From Steromphala cineraria (taxonomy: Eukaryota > Mollusca > Gastropoda > Trochida > Trochidae), in assembly GCA_916613615.1 (NCBI GenBank), contig OU744721.1, forward strand, positions 54,880,747-54,944,746: a stretch of 64,000 nt of DNA, in the 5' to 3' direction. The notes below the pieces were generated by a model that saw only the letters and a list, made by a program, of their open reading frames with translations, was not told the DNA's origin and did no database searches. How positions within the stretch are numbered: the stretch's first letter is position 1; the number at the start of each line of letters is the position of its first letter. Positions 1 through 10,360 of the stretch are shown here, piece after piece. The position numbers and the translations under genes are program-made.

Positions 1-358
1 ACTACTGCTTGTTCGGTTACATCTTGAAGCTCATGGGCTTCTACTACTGCTTGTTCGGTTACATCTTGAAGCTCATGGGCTTCTACTACTGCTTGTTCTG
101 TAACATCTTGAAGCTCATGGGCTTCTACTACTGCTTGTTCGGTTACATCCTGAAGCTCATGGGCTTCTACTACTGCTTGTTCGGTTACATCTTGAAGCTC
201 ATGGGCTTCTACTACTGCTTGTTCGGTTACATCTTGAAGCTCATGGGCTTCTACTACTGGTTGTTCTGTTACATCTTGAAGCTCATGGGCTTCTACTACT
301 GCTTGTTCTGTCACATCTTGAAGCTCATGGGCTTCTACTACTGCTTGTTCTGTCACAT
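1..358 (-). CDS. Exon coding an acidic 14-residue tandem repeat, 3' part of the GTF2I-like gene, runs off window
   Basis: Eight full copies and one partial copy of a 42-bp unit are open on the minus strand. Each encodes the 14-residue repeat EAHELQDVTEQAVV, acidic and without Lys or Arg. The frame has no stop and no ATG. Of five distinct nucleotide differences between units, four are synonymous in this frame (GTA/GTT/GTG, ACC/ACA, CAA/CAG) and one is Ala to Pro. The same changes are mostly non-synonymous in the open plus-strand frame, so the minus strand is the coding one. The exon starts after a pyrimidine-rich acceptor (TTTTTTTCAATTTCTACAAG, AG at 360-359) in phase 1. That fits exon A of the left module, which ends in phase 1 (joined codon AAT). 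Function of the repeat is unknown; an extended acidic or coiled-coil linker is possible. The exon continues beyond the left edge. Confidence 0.75.
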
Positions 359-362
359 CTTG

Positions 363-1331
363 TAGAAATTGAAAAAAATATTACTCAACATTGTGTAAAC
401 TATGATTTACTTAATAAGAGTTTTAGCTAAAAACAAATGTGGCACTTGTTAAAAATATTTTTCTTCTATTTCTCATTATAGTGATTTAGCATACTAATAT
501 CCTTTACTCATTTATTGTATAAACAATCCCACATTTTGTGTTTTTCTTATTTTTCAGAACCTGCTTGATTCACTATAACTTGCAAATCAGCAATTAAACA
601 GTAAGTAAAGTTATGCTTTTGTTTTAAGTACATTGGTGATTTACAGCAGGGGGTTGATAGCTTTGACCCTCCTCTTGTCCTCTGCAAAATATTATTTGGA
701 AAAGGAATTTATATTTACAATACAGTTATATTTTATTAATGCTATTTATCATTAATTTCTTAAAATATATTAACGATACAGGGGGGATCCGATGAAATAC
801 AATAGGTATTCCGATTTTAAGGTCACGAAACAATAAGTATCCCGATACATATAAGCTCCTGACATAATGATCTTTTCACCAACTTTTAAAGTCAGTTTAT
901 CTTAAGTAAGAATAAATTTACTTGAAGCCTTTTTGATGTAATCGTAAAATATTATTAAACTTCAAAATTTTAGAAGAGGTTATTGTGCATAATGAAGTAT
1001 CTTTTTAATGCATTTAATGTTTTGAGCATCTACACTGAGAATTTATCATTATTTTATTTATCCCGATACGCATCCTTCGATACGATACGATATATTGTGA
1101 GACCCATAAATCAAAATACGATAATTGTTGTATCATAACATCTCTAGATAACAGGTTTAGGTGTGTCAAGTTTTGAGAAAACCTAATTTGAATGTTTATC
1201 AGATTTGGATATTAAGTTTATGCGATAGCTTTATTTCATATATAACAGTTTTCATTATAATATATAGAACAATATCCTTATGTGATGATATGGCTATTAG
1301 AATCCTTATGATTGACGTAAGATTAATATAC
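363..1331. other. Intron or spacer between the repeat exon and damaged exon C of the left module
   Basis: AT-rich sequence with no convincing exon on either strand. It holds the short words ATCCCGATAC near 1060 and a related one near 840. A possible 18-nt micro-exon on the minus strand at 578-561 is discussed in the findings. A plus-strand stretch at 558-600 is framed by TTTTTCAG and GTAAGT but has no frame open throughout. Confidence 0.5.
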
Positions 1332-1497
1332 CTTCTTATGATCACTTTCGGGGTATCTGCATTTTCAAGAAGCTGTTTCCATCTCGAATTGCCAATTGAC
1401 TTGGGCTTTGACAGAATGAAGCCTGATGGTTACCCTTCTAGAAAGACATCTTTTCCATACTGACTGTAGGGGAATTGGCGTTTTCCTGTGGCTTCAA
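1332..1497 (-). pseudogene. Exon C of module 1 with in-frame stop
   Basis: Homologous to C exons at 4933-5098 and 8356-8521, but TTA (Leu of G-L-P) is TAA at 1432-1430. Other changes are missense (for example T-P-K-V-I-I-R-R against T-M-N-V-I-I-R-R; N-S-R-W against N-S-R-C). Splice sites are kept. It shows that copy 1 is the most diverged copy; it may serve as a terminating exon or be skipped. Confidence 0.75.
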
Positions 1498-1743
1498 CTG
1501 TGATCAGAAGTATTTTTTCAGGTGTCTTGAATAATGTGAATTTTTTAAATTGTGAAATATTTGGTTTTTGATAGGATGCAAGCACAAAATAGAAAATTTA
1601 TGATACAACATTTCAAGAAAAGAACATCTATGTTTATTTTAATTCTATAGCTTTTCTTATTTGATTAGGTTTAAAACAATTCTGAAGTGTCTGCAATTAA
1701 TATATTTGTGTGAAATCAAAAGCATAGGCCCATAAAAACAATT

Positions 1744-2087
1744 CTTTAAGGAGCAGTAGCACGTTTTAAGGGGGAATATGAGGTGAATCATGTCAGGAAA
1801 ATAAAAATTAATGGTTCCAAATGAAACAGTAAAAATTCAAATATATAATGTAAAGTTTAGCCGTGCAATTTCTTTTTCTAACACAAACTGAATTAAAAAC
1901 GTTCACACAAAATGGCCGCCAATGGATTTTATGTGAAATTTATACTTGACCTCTAAATATCGATGATTGAGTTGTGTTACGAGATTTTTGACACTTTCAA
2001 AATAATACATTTAGTATTAACCTCCAGTTATCAGTGAAAATTTTGAAATATAAAACTTTCAAAAAACGTGCTACTGCCCCTTTAAAG
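1744..2087. mobile_element. GGGGCAGTAGCACG-family MITE (complete in unit 1)
   Basis: Inverted ends CTTTAAGGAGCAGTAGCACG and CGTGCTACTGCCCCTTTAAAG. The interior words TGGCCGCCAATGGA and ACACAAACTGAATTAAAAACGTTCAC are shared with other family members in inverse orientation. In units 2 and 3 only the left part is left (5345-5519, 8768-8942). Confidence 0.8.
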
Positions 2088-2116
2088 TCAATTGGTAAAA
2101 TAGCATAGTGACTTGA

Positions 2117-2181
2117 AGTATTTCCTATTGAGGAGATCTCTTACTGCATCCTTGTTAGAATATTTGTCTACTTGCTGTTGA
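2117..2181 (-). pseudogene. Damaged exon D of module 1
   Basis: The coding part is still recognisable (D-K-Y-S-N-K-D-A-V-R-D-L-L-N-R-K-Y). The acceptor region of copies 2 and 3 (CTTTCAGATGG) is replaced by ACTCAAACTCAACAG, which puts the exon out of phase with exon A. The GC donor is changed to TC (TACT|TCAAGT). Neither end can be used in the original frame. Confidence 0.7.
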
Positions 2182-2406
2182 GTTTGAGTATCATGGAATA
2201 AGTAATTATTCAGGAAATAATATGGCAAAATACTGGAATGCTTTATTGCATAGAAAATTCTCTTTGATCATTGTGATTGAGATTTTGATTGTCATATTTT
2301 GAGAAGTTAAGCTTGCCTTAATGCATTAGCATTAAGATTATTTAAAGAACACAAGAAAATAAATTGATTAATGACACATTTGGATGCACTCATGCACAAT
2401 ACTTAC

Positions 2407-2548
2407 TAAATGATTCTAAAAATTCTTGCTGGAAATTTGGTCGTTTTTTCAGGAATGACTCTCCTTTGGTTGATCCTGAGATAATCAGGTGCTGTTCATC
2501 GGCAATGAGGACCGCACTGTCTACGCCGATTGCCTCTAGTTTAGAACA
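2407..2548 (-). CDS. GTF2I-like gene, exon A of module 1
   Basis: Identical to the other A exons. Donor GTAAGT at 2406-2401, acceptor AG at 2550-2549. It ends in phase 1 (A). Because exons D and C of this module are damaged, it is probably spliced to the repeat exon at 358, which also begins in phase 1 with AT (joined codon AAT). Confidence 0.85.
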
Positions 2549-2656
2549 CTGTTAAAACAGGAAAACATTTGCCGGTAACCTCATATTTACACAGCATAAA
2601 TTTTTGTGTATAAAAGTTTCAGGGACATTTTAGACTGTATAGTGGGTAGCAAGTTT

Positions 2657-2994
2657 CTAGGGATGTCAGGATACATCGATTCATCTTTGTGGTACAGTTT
2701 ACAATATGATACAAAAAACAGTTAAATCTATCATGATGCAAGTTTTGATGGCAATCCCTAAAAAATGTTGTGAAAATCAATTCAACAAATCTAGGTGTGT
2801 TTTTAAAATCCAATTTCCTTTCATGCTTCAGAGTTTTTCAAAAAGAAGTTGGCTTGTTTTGGGTTAAAATTATGGTAGTAGGTTACTAAAATAATTATTG
2901 TTAAAATATTAAATTTAGCTCATTAAATTAATTTATGTCTCCATAATAATGTCAAATTCACTGTATCATGAAGTAGCAGTACTGTGACAACCCT
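2657..2994. mobile_element. Possible hAT-type MITE inside each tandem unit
   Basis: Starts TAGGGATGTCAGGATAC and ends GTGACAACCCTG, imperfect inverted ends of the CAGGGRTGTCA type seen in hAT elements. No clear 8-bp target duplication. Copies at about 6080-6417 and 9503-9840. Confidence 0.35.
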
Positions 2995-3514
2995 GGTTGC
3001 TTCAGCAATGGAATCAAAAAAGCAATTGGCCTAAACGGATTAGCAAACTATTGAAGAATTTGCTTTATCAATCCAATGCTTTATCAAAAGTGTTTAGATA
3101 AATGTTTTGCCTAATGAACATCTTCTAACTAGATCTGTAAACTTCAACACCAAATGACACCTGAGGTGATGTTTTTTGGGTTGAGCTATTTTTTTATGCA
3201 TGTAAAATGTATACATTTAAATAATTTAGCTATTACTGAAATTTCAAGTTTTTATGCAACTTCCCTCTTGTACTGGTTTTAGCTCATATTGTCATAAGGG
3301 GCTATCTTTATCTATAGTAGGGTACTGCTCTCCCCGATGACAACCCCCATAAAATGTGGAAATTCATTCCTGTGTTTTGAGGGTTCTTTTCAAATCCCTA
3401 CCCCTATCCCCACTTAAATTACAGTTATTCACTATCCAAAAAAAAGGTGATTGTGATTTATTGCAGCCTGACTGCCCTGTTCTATATTATTATGTTTTGT
3501 GTGCTTTACTCTAC

Positions 3515-3663
3515 CTGATCGGAAATTTTCCTAATTAATTTCCTGGCCAACTTCTTGGTGTCACCCAAATCTGTTGATTGGTCCTTTTCTCTCCATTGCT
3601 TCTTTTCCTGGAGGGAAAGTTTCTTCCACAGAGTGGACCACTCTTGGAACTTGTTAGTTGATT
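3515..3663 (-). CDS. GTF2I-like gene, exon B of module 1
   Basis: As in modules 2 and 3 apart from one synonymous change at 3641 (Glu codon GAG instead of GAA). Acceptor AG at 3665-3664, donor GTAGAG from 3514. Confidence 0.75.
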
Positions 3664-3720
3664 CTAAACATAGAGCATGAATGCATTGAACTATCAACTT
3701 TTAACTCTGCTTTATGAGTA

Positions 3721-4057
3721 ATTTTATATTTTAAATTTTTCACTGATAATTGTAGGTTAATGTTATATGTATAATTTTCACAGTGTCAAAAATCTCATTA
3801 CACAAGCCAATCATCCATAGTCAGGGAACAAAGTATGAAGATTCATATAAAATCCATTGGCGGCCATTTTATGTGAACACCTTTAATTCATTTTGTGTAA
3901 CAAAAAGGAATCGCATGGCTAAAGTCTACATTATATATTTGAATTATTACTGCTCCATTTAGTTTAAATACATTGTCTTTCATTTGGAAGCATTACTTTT
4001 CATTTTCCTGACATCACCATATATTACCCATAAAAACGTGCTACTGCCCCTTTAAAG
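3721..4057. mobile_element. GGGGCAGTAGCACG-family MITE lacking its left end
   Basis: Interior and right end (CGTGCTACTGCCCCTTTAAAG) match the family; the left inverted end is missing. Copies at 7144-7480 and 10567-10903. Confidence 0.75.
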
Positions 4058-4319
4058 ACCATCTATTATATCAAGCCTATTTTTGTAATCAAATTCCACA
4101 TCCTTCTCCATAGCACTTTACACAGTCAATTATGGATGTTCAAATATCAATTTCTCCCCTCTCATAAAATGTTATTACAATAATTACACTTTATCATGTG
4201 AGCACTGGCAAGTGTAAAACAACTGTCATTTCATAACCTAATTATCCATGCGAAGTGTTGACAATCATCCCATTATTTTATTCCCGGGGGTCTCCTATTG
4301 AAGAAATTCACTACTTGAC

Positions 4320-4357
4320 CTGTGTTCATTTCCTCATAAAATATGTGGTATCGGGTT
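4320..4357 (-). CDS. GTF2I-like gene, exon E of module 1
   Basis: Same 38 nt and splice sites as the other E exons. Confidence 0.65.
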
Positions 4358-4454
4358 CTGTGAAAGGTATATGATCATAACAGAGACATGCATTCAAGAT
4401 TATCTAGGGTGTTGCAAAACTTGTTATGAGAAGACAAACCGGTCCATTTTAGAC

Positions 4455-4645
4455 CTTAAAGGGGCAGTAGCACGTTTTTTTGCAAATTTTATATTTCAAT
4501 TTTTCACTGATAATTATTTTTACGTTGATGCAAAATGTATAATTTTGATAGTGTCAGAACTCTCATTATAAAAAACAATCATTCATAATCAAAGAACAAA
4601 TTGTTAAGATTCCATAAAGTCAATTGGCGGCCATTTTTGTAATGA
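4455..4645. mobile_element. GGGGCAGTAGCACG-family MITE, left half only
   Basis: Begins CTTAAAGGGGCAGTAGCACG and stops after the word TTGGCGGCCATTTTTGT. Copies at 7878-8068 and 11301-11491. Confidence 0.75.
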
Positions 4646-4932
4646 CATTCTACCCGGAAGTACCTTTTAGAAACAGTAACTTTAAAATTAGTAGCTTTTT
4701 GCATCAGAAATGGAAGTTTTGACGTAATAGATCGAGCAGCTTCAGATACAAGGTTCTAGCTGACAAAGGGAGATAACTGAATTTCTATTTCCAATTTGTC
4801 TGAGGTATTGTTAGCTTTCATTTATTCGCAAACTCGGGATGTGTCTCCGTTTTCATTATAATATATAGAACAATATCCTTATGTGATGATATGGCTAATA
4901 GAATCCTTATGATTGACGTAAGATTAATATAC

Positions 4933-5098
4933 CTTCTTATGATCACGTTCATGGTATCTGCATTTTCAAGAAGCTGTTTACATCTAGAATTGCCCATTGA
5001 CTTGGGCTTTGACAGAATGAAGCCTGATGGTAACCCTTCTAGAAAGACATCTTTTCCATACTGACTGTAGGGGAATTGGCGTTTTCCTGTGGCTTCAA
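4933..5098 (-). CDS. GTF2I-like gene, exon C of module 2
   Basis: Identical to exon C of module 3 with the GTF2I-repeat signature open throughout. Ends AGAAG|GTATAT. The block boundary at 4849 lies just downstream, within the following intron. Confidence 0.85.
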
Positions 5099-5529
5099 CT
5101 GTGATCAGAAGTATTTTTTCAGGTGTCTTGAATAATGTGAATTTTTTAAATTGTGAAACATTTGGTTTTTGATAGGATGCAAGCACAAAATAGAAAACTT
5201 ATGATACAACATTTCAAAAAAAGAACATCTATGTTTATTTTAATTGTATAGCTTTTCTTATTTGATTAGGTTTAAAACAATTCTGAAGTGTCTGCAATTA
5301 ATATATTAGTGTGAAATCAAAAGCATAGGCCCATAAAAACAATTCTTAAAGGAGCAGTAGCACGTTTATGTCAGGAAAATAAAAATTAATGGTTCCAAAT
5401 GAAACAGTAAAAATTCAAATATATAATGTCAAGTTAAGCCGTGCAATTTCTTTTTCTAACACAAACTGAATTAAAAACGTTCACACAAAATGGCCGCCAA
5501 TGGATTTTATGTGAAATTTAGTGACTTGC

Positions 5530-5598
5530 AGTATTTCCTATTGAGGAGATCTCTTACTGCATCCTTGTTAGAATATTTGTCTACTTGCTGTTGACCAT
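5530..5598 (-). CDS. GTF2I-like gene, exon D of module 2, GC-AG donor
   Basis: Identical to exon D of module 3, with acceptor AG at 5600-5599 and GCAAGT donor at 5529-5524. Confidence 0.65.
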
Positions 5599-5829
5599 CT
5601 GAAAGTTTTTTTATCATGGAATAAGTAATTATTCAGGAAATAATATGGCAAAATACTGGAATGCTTTATTGCATAGAAAATTCTCTTTGATCATTGTGAT
5701 TGAGATTTTGATTGTCATATTTTGAGAAGTTAAGCTTGCCTTAATGCATTAGCATTAAGATTATTTAAAGAACACAAGAAAATAAATTGATTAATGACAC
5801 ATTTGGATGCACTCATGCACAATACTTAC

Positions 5830-5971
5830 TAAATGATTCTAAAAATTCTTGCTGGAAATTTGGTCGTTTTTTCAGGAATGACTCTCCTTTGGTTGATCCT
5901 GAGATAATCAGGTGCTGTTCATCGGCAATGAGGACCGCACTGTCTACGCCGATTGCCTCTAGTTTAGAACA
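5830..5971 (-). CDS. GTF2I-like gene, exon A of module 2
   Basis: Identical to exon A of module 3 (TFII-I N-terminal-like segment), same acceptor and GTAAGT donor, phase 0 in and 1 out. Confidence 0.85.
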
Positions 5972-6937
5972 CTGTTAAAACAGGAAAACATTTGCCGGTA
6001 ACCTCATATTTACACAGCATAAATTTTTGTGTATAAAAGTTTCAGGGACATTTTAGACTGTATAGTGGGTAGCAAGTTTCTAGGGATGTCAGGATACATC
6101 GATTCATCTTTGTGGTACAGTTTACAATATGATACAAAAAACAGTTAAATCTATCATGATGCAAGTTTTGATGGCAATCCCTAAAAAATGTTGTGAAAAT
6201 CAATTCAACAAATCTAGGTGTGTTTTTAAAATCCAATTTCCTTTCATGCTTCAGAGTTTTTCAAAAAGAAGTTGGCTTGTTTTGGGTTAAAATTATGGTA
6301 GTAGGTTACTAAAATAATTATTGTTAAAATATTAACTTTAGCTCATTAAATTAATTTATGTCTCCATAATAATGTCAAATTCACTGTATCATGAAGTAGC
6401 AGTACTGTGACAACCCTGGTTGCTTCAGCAATGGAATCAAAAAAGCAATTGGCCTAAACGGATTAGCAAACTATTGAAGAATTTGCTTTATCAATCCAAT
6501 GCTTTATCAAAAGTGTTTAGATAAATGTTTTGCCTAATGAACATCTTCTAACTAGATCTGTAAACTTCAACACCAAATGACACCTGAGGTGATGTTTTTT
6601 GGGTTGAGCTATTTGTTTATGCATGTAAAATGTATACATTTAAATAATTTAGCTATTACTGAAATTTCAAGTTTTTATGCAACTTCCCTCTTGTACTGGT
6701 TTTAGCTCATATTGTCATAAGGGGCTATCTTTATCTATAGTAGGGTACTGCTCTCCCCGATGACAACCCCCATAAAATGTGGAAATTCATTCCTGTGTTT
6801 TGAGGGTTCTTTTCAAATCCCTACCCCTATCCCCACTTAAATTACAGTTATTCACTATCCAAAAAAAAGGTGATTGTGATTTATTGCAGCCTGACTGCCC
6901 TGTTCTATATTATTATGTTTTGTGTGCTTTACTCTAC

Positions 6938-7086
6938 CTGATCGGAAATTTTCCTAATTAATTTCCTGGCCAACTTCTTGGTGTCACCCAAATCTGTTGA
7001 TTGGTCCTTTTCTCTCCATTGCTTCTTTTCCTGGAGGGAAAGTTTCTTCCACAGAGTGGACCATTCTTGGAACTTGTTAGTTGATT
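6938..7086 (-). CDS. GTF2I-like gene, exon B of module 2
   Basis: Identical to exon B of module 3 (HMG-box-like core and basic helix), phase 1 in and 0 out. Confidence 0.75.
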
Positions 7087-7742
7087 CTAAACATAGAGCA
7101 TGAATGCATTGAACTATCAACTTTTAACTCTGCTTTATGAGTAATTTTATATTTTAAATTTTTCACTGATAATTGTAGGTTAATGTTATATGTATAATTT
7201 TCACAGTGTCAAAAATCTCATTACACAAGCCAATCATCCATAGTCAGGGAACAAAGTATGAAGATTCATATAAAATCCATTGGCGGCCATTTTATGTGAA
7301 CACCTTTAATTCATTTTGTGTAACAAAAAGGAATCGCATGGCTAAAGTCTACATTATATATTTGAATTATTACTGCTCCATTTAGTTTAAATACATTGTC
7401 TTTCATTTGGAAGCATTACTTTTCATTTTCCTGACATCACCATATATTACCCATAAAAACGTGCTACTGCCCCTTTAAAGACCATCTATTATATCAAGCC
7501 TATTTTTGTAATCAAATTCCACATCCTTCTCCATAGCACTTTACACAGTCAATTATGGATGTTCAAATATCAATTTCTCCCCTCTCATAAAATGTTATTA
7601 CAATAATTACACTTTATCATGTGAGCACTGGCAAGTGTAAAACAACTGTCATTTCATAACCTAATTATCCATGCGAAGTGTTGACAATCATCCCATTATT
7701 TTATTCCCGGGGGTCTCCTATTGAAGAAATTCACTACTTGAC

Positions 7743-7780
7743 CTGTGTTCATTTCCTCATAAAATATGTGGTATCGGGTT
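7743..7780 (-). CDS. GTF2I-like gene, exon E of module 2
   Basis: Same sequence and splice sites as exon E of module 3. Preceded in the spliced model by exon C of module 3 (ends AG, phase 2), giving joined codon AGA. Followed by exon B at 7086 (G plus AA gives Glu). This junction is what allows modules to be chained in one protein. Confidence 0.65.
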
Positions 7781-8355
7781 CTGTGAAAGGTATATGATCA
7801 TAACAGAGACATGCATTCAAGATTATCTAGGGTGTTGCAAAACTTGTTATGAGAAGACAAACCGGTCCATTTTAGACCTTAAAGGGGCAGTAGCACGTTT
7901 TTTTGCAAATTTTATATTTCAATTTTTCACTGATAATTATTTTTACGTTGATGCAAAATGTATAATTTTGATAGTGTCAGAACTCTCATTATAAAAAACA
8001 ATCATTCATAATCAAAGAACAAATTGTTAAGATTCCATAAAGTCAATTGGCGGCCATTTTTGTAATGACATTCTACCCGGAAGTACCTTTTAGAAACAGT
8101 AACTTTAAAATTAGTAGCTTTTTGCATCAGAAATGGAAGTTTTGACGTAATAGATCGAGCAGCTTCAGATACAAGGTTCTAGCTGACAAAGGGAGATAAC
8201 TGAATTTCTATTTCCAATTTGTCTGAGGTATTGTTAGCTTTCATTTATTCGCAAACTCGGGATGTGTCTCCGTTTTCATTATAATATATAGAACAATATC
8301 CTTATGTGATGATATGGCTAATAGAATCCTTATGATTGACGTAAGATTAATATAC

Positions 8356-8521
8356 CTTCTTATGATCACGTTCATGGTATCTGCATTTTCAAGAAGCTGT
8401 TTACATCTAGAATTGCCCATTGACTTGGGCTTTGACAGAATGAAGCCTGATGGTAACCCTTCTAGAAAGACATCTTTTCCATACTGACTGTAGGGGAATT
8501 GGCGTTTTCCTGTGGCTTCAA
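8356..8521 (-). CDS. GTF2I-like gene, exon C of module 3 (core of GTF2I-like repeat)
   Basis: A 166-nt exon, acceptor AATACTTCTGATCACAG and donor AGAAG|GTATAT, phase 1 in and 2 out. The 54 codons carry the GTF2I-repeat signature in order: E-A-T-G, F-P-Y-S-Q, V-F-L-E-G-L-P-S-G, K-P-K-S-M-G, L-L-E-N and V-I-I-R-R. The family pattern is E-A-x-G, V-P-Y-x-K, V-x-G-L-P-x-G, P-x-x-x-G, I-L and F-I-I-K-R. Known GTF2I repeats bind DNA and mediate partner contacts in the nucleus; a similar role here is inference. If unspliced, the frame would read on to a stop near 8241, so a read-through isoform is possible. Confidence 0.85.
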
Positions 8522-8952
8522 CTGTGATCAGAAGTATTTTTTCAGGTGTCTTGAATAATGTGAATTTTTTAAATTGTGAAACATTTGGTTTTTGATAGGA
8601 TGCAAGCACAAAATAGAAAACTTATGATACAACATTTCAAAAAAAGAACATCTATGTTTATTTTAATTGTATAGCTTTTCTTATTTGATTAGGTTTAAAA
8701 CAATTCTGAAGTGTCTGCAATTAATATATTAGTGTGAAATCAAAAGCATAGGCCCATAAAAACAATTCTTAAAGGAGCAGTAGCACGTTTATGTCAGGAA
8801 AATAAAAATTAATGGTTCCAAATGAAACAGTAAAAATTCAAATATATAATGTCAAGTTAAGCCGTGCAATTTCTTTTTCTAACACAAACTGAATTAAAAA
8901 CGTTCACACAAAATGGCCGCCAATGGATTTTATGTGAAATTTAGTGACTTGC

Positions 8953-9021
8953 AGTATTTCCTATTGAGGAGATCTCTTACTGCATCCTTGTTAGAATATT
9001 TGTCTACTTGCTGTTGACCAT
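8953..9021 (-). CDS. GTF2I-like gene, exon D of module 3 (first helix of GTF2I-like repeat), GC-AG donor
   Basis: A 69-nt exon, acceptor AAAAAAACTTTCAG, phase 1 in and 1 out. It reads xAT, then G-Q-Q-Q-V-D-K-Y-S-N-K-D-A-V-R-D-L-L-N-R, K-Y and T. The end that keeps the frame is a non-canonical GC donor, TACT|GCAAGT, otherwise a perfect match to the U1 consensus. Joined to exon C it gives K-Y-F-E-A-T-G, which matches the K-Y-x-E-A-x-G of GTF2I repeats. The GT donor three bases further on (AA|GTCACT) would bring an immediate stop in exon C. Confidence 0.65.
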
Positions 9022-9252
9022 CTGAAAGTTTTTTTATCATGGAATAAGTAATTATTCAGGAAATAATATGGCAAAATACTGGAATGCTTTATTGCATAGA
9101 AAATTCTCTTTGATCATTGTGATTGAGATTTTGATTGTCATATTTTGAGAAGTTAAGCTTGCCTTAATGCATTAGCATTAAGATTATTTAAAGAACACAA
9201 GAAAATAAATTGATTAATGACACATTTGGATGCACTCATGCACAATACTTAC

Positions 9253-9394
9253 TAAATGATTCTAAAAATTCTTGCTGGAAATTTGGTCGTTTTTTCAGGA
9301 ATGACTCTCCTTTGGTTGATCCTGAGATAATCAGGTGCTGTTCATCGGCAATGAGGACCGCACTGTCTACGCCGATTGCCTCTAGTTTAGAACA
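9253..9394 (-). CDS. GTF2I-like gene, exon A of module 3 (TFII-I N-terminal-like segment)
   Basis: A 142-nt exon with strong signals: acceptor TTTTCCTGTTTTAACAG and donor TTTA|GTAAGT, phase 0 in and 1 out. GC content is clearly above the surroundings. Key stretches are C-S-K-L-E, D-S-A-V-L-I-A-D-E, S-G-S-T-K-G-E-S-F-L and N-F-Q-Q-E-F-L. These line up in order with the first 75 or so residues of vertebrate TFII-I as I remember them (C-K-E-L, A-C-I-A-V-Y-E, V-G-T-E-R-G-R-A-F-V, D-F-Q-K-D-F-V). The GTF2I-like repeat follows in D+C, in the same order as in TFII-I. Identical copies at 5830-5971 and 2407-2548. Confidence 0.85.
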
Positions 9395-10360
9395 CTGTTA
9401 AAACAGGAAAACATTTGCCGGTAACCTCATATTTACACAGCATAAATTTTTGTGTATAAAAGTTTCAGGGACATTTTAGACTGTATAGTGGGTAGCAAGT
9501 TTCTAGGGATGTCAGGATACATCGATTCATCTTTGTGGTACAGTTTACAATATGATACAAAAAACAGTTAAATCTATCATGATGCAAGTTTTGATGGCAA
9601 TCCCTAAAAAATGTTGTGAAAATCAATTCAACAAATCTAGGTGTGTTTTTAAAATCCAATTTCCTTTCATGCTTCAGAGTTTTTCAAAAAGAAGTTGGCT
9701 TGTTTTGGGTTAAAATTATGGTAGTAGGTTACTAAAATAATTATTGTTAAAATATTAACTTTAGCTCATTAAATTAATTTATGTCTCCATAATAATGTCA
9801 AATTCACTGTATCATGAAGTAGCAGTACTGTGACAACCCTGGTTGCTTCAGCAATGGAATCAAAAAAGCAATTGGCCTAAACGGATTAGCAAACTATTGA
9901 AGAATTTGCTTTATCAATCCAATGCTTTATCAAAAGTGTTTAGATAAATGTTTTGCCTAATGAACATCTTCTAACTAGATCTGTAAACTTCAACACCAAA
10001 TGACACCTGAGGTGATGTTTTTTGGGTTGAGCTATTTGTTTATGCATGTAAAATGTATACATTTAAATAATTTAGCTATTACTGAAATTTCAAGTTTTTA
10101 TGCAACTTCCCTCTTGTACTGGTTTTAGCTCATATTGTCATAAGGGGCTATCTTTATCTATAGTAGGGTACTGCTCTCCCCGATGACAACCCCCATAAAA
10201 TGTGGAAATTCATTCCTGTGTTTTGAGGGTTCTTTTCAAATCCCTACCCCTATCCCCACTTAAATTACAGTTATTCACTATCCAAAAAAAAGGTGATTGT
10301 GATTTATTGCAGCCTGACTGCCCTGTTCTATATTATTATGTTTTGTGTGCTTTACTCTAC

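Larger units (their letters stand above)
1248..4848. repeat. Tandem block, unit 1 of 3 (3.60 kb)
   Basis: First of three head-to-tail copies. It matches the other two almost base for base except where copies 2 and 3 lack about 180 bp around 1760-2105, and for scattered single changes. It holds GTF2I-like exons E, B, A intact and D, C damaged, a hAT-like MITE and parts of three copies of the GGGGCAGTAGCACG MITE. Left junction at the G of GTTTTCATTATAA. Confidence 0.9.
4849..8271. repeat. Tandem block, unit 2 of 3 (3423 bp)
   Basis: Second copy, offset 3423 bp from unit 3. By eye I find only two base differences from unit 3, both within about 80 bp of the right end (C/A in AATTTCTATTT, C/G in TATTCGCAAAC). 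All five GTF2I-like exons are intact. Such identity means a very recent duplication, gene conversion or an assembly duplicate. Confidence 0.9.

Noticed and set aside
9..365. Plus-strand open frame of 118 codons over the 42-bp repeat
   Set aside because: Hydrophobic, Cys/Tyr-rich product. Unit differences are mostly non-synonymous in this frame but silent in the minus-strand frame, and there are no splice or start signals.
558..600. Plus-strand exon-like stretch between TTTTTCAG and GTAAGT
   Set aside because: No frame is open across it, and no partner exon was seen; the minus-strand reading has weak similarity to the repeat exon instead.
2364..2555. Plus-strand open frame over exon A (also at 5787 and 9210)
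   Set aside because: It is the shadow of the minus-strand exon, which has consensus splice sites, phase-compatible partners and TFII-I-like residues.
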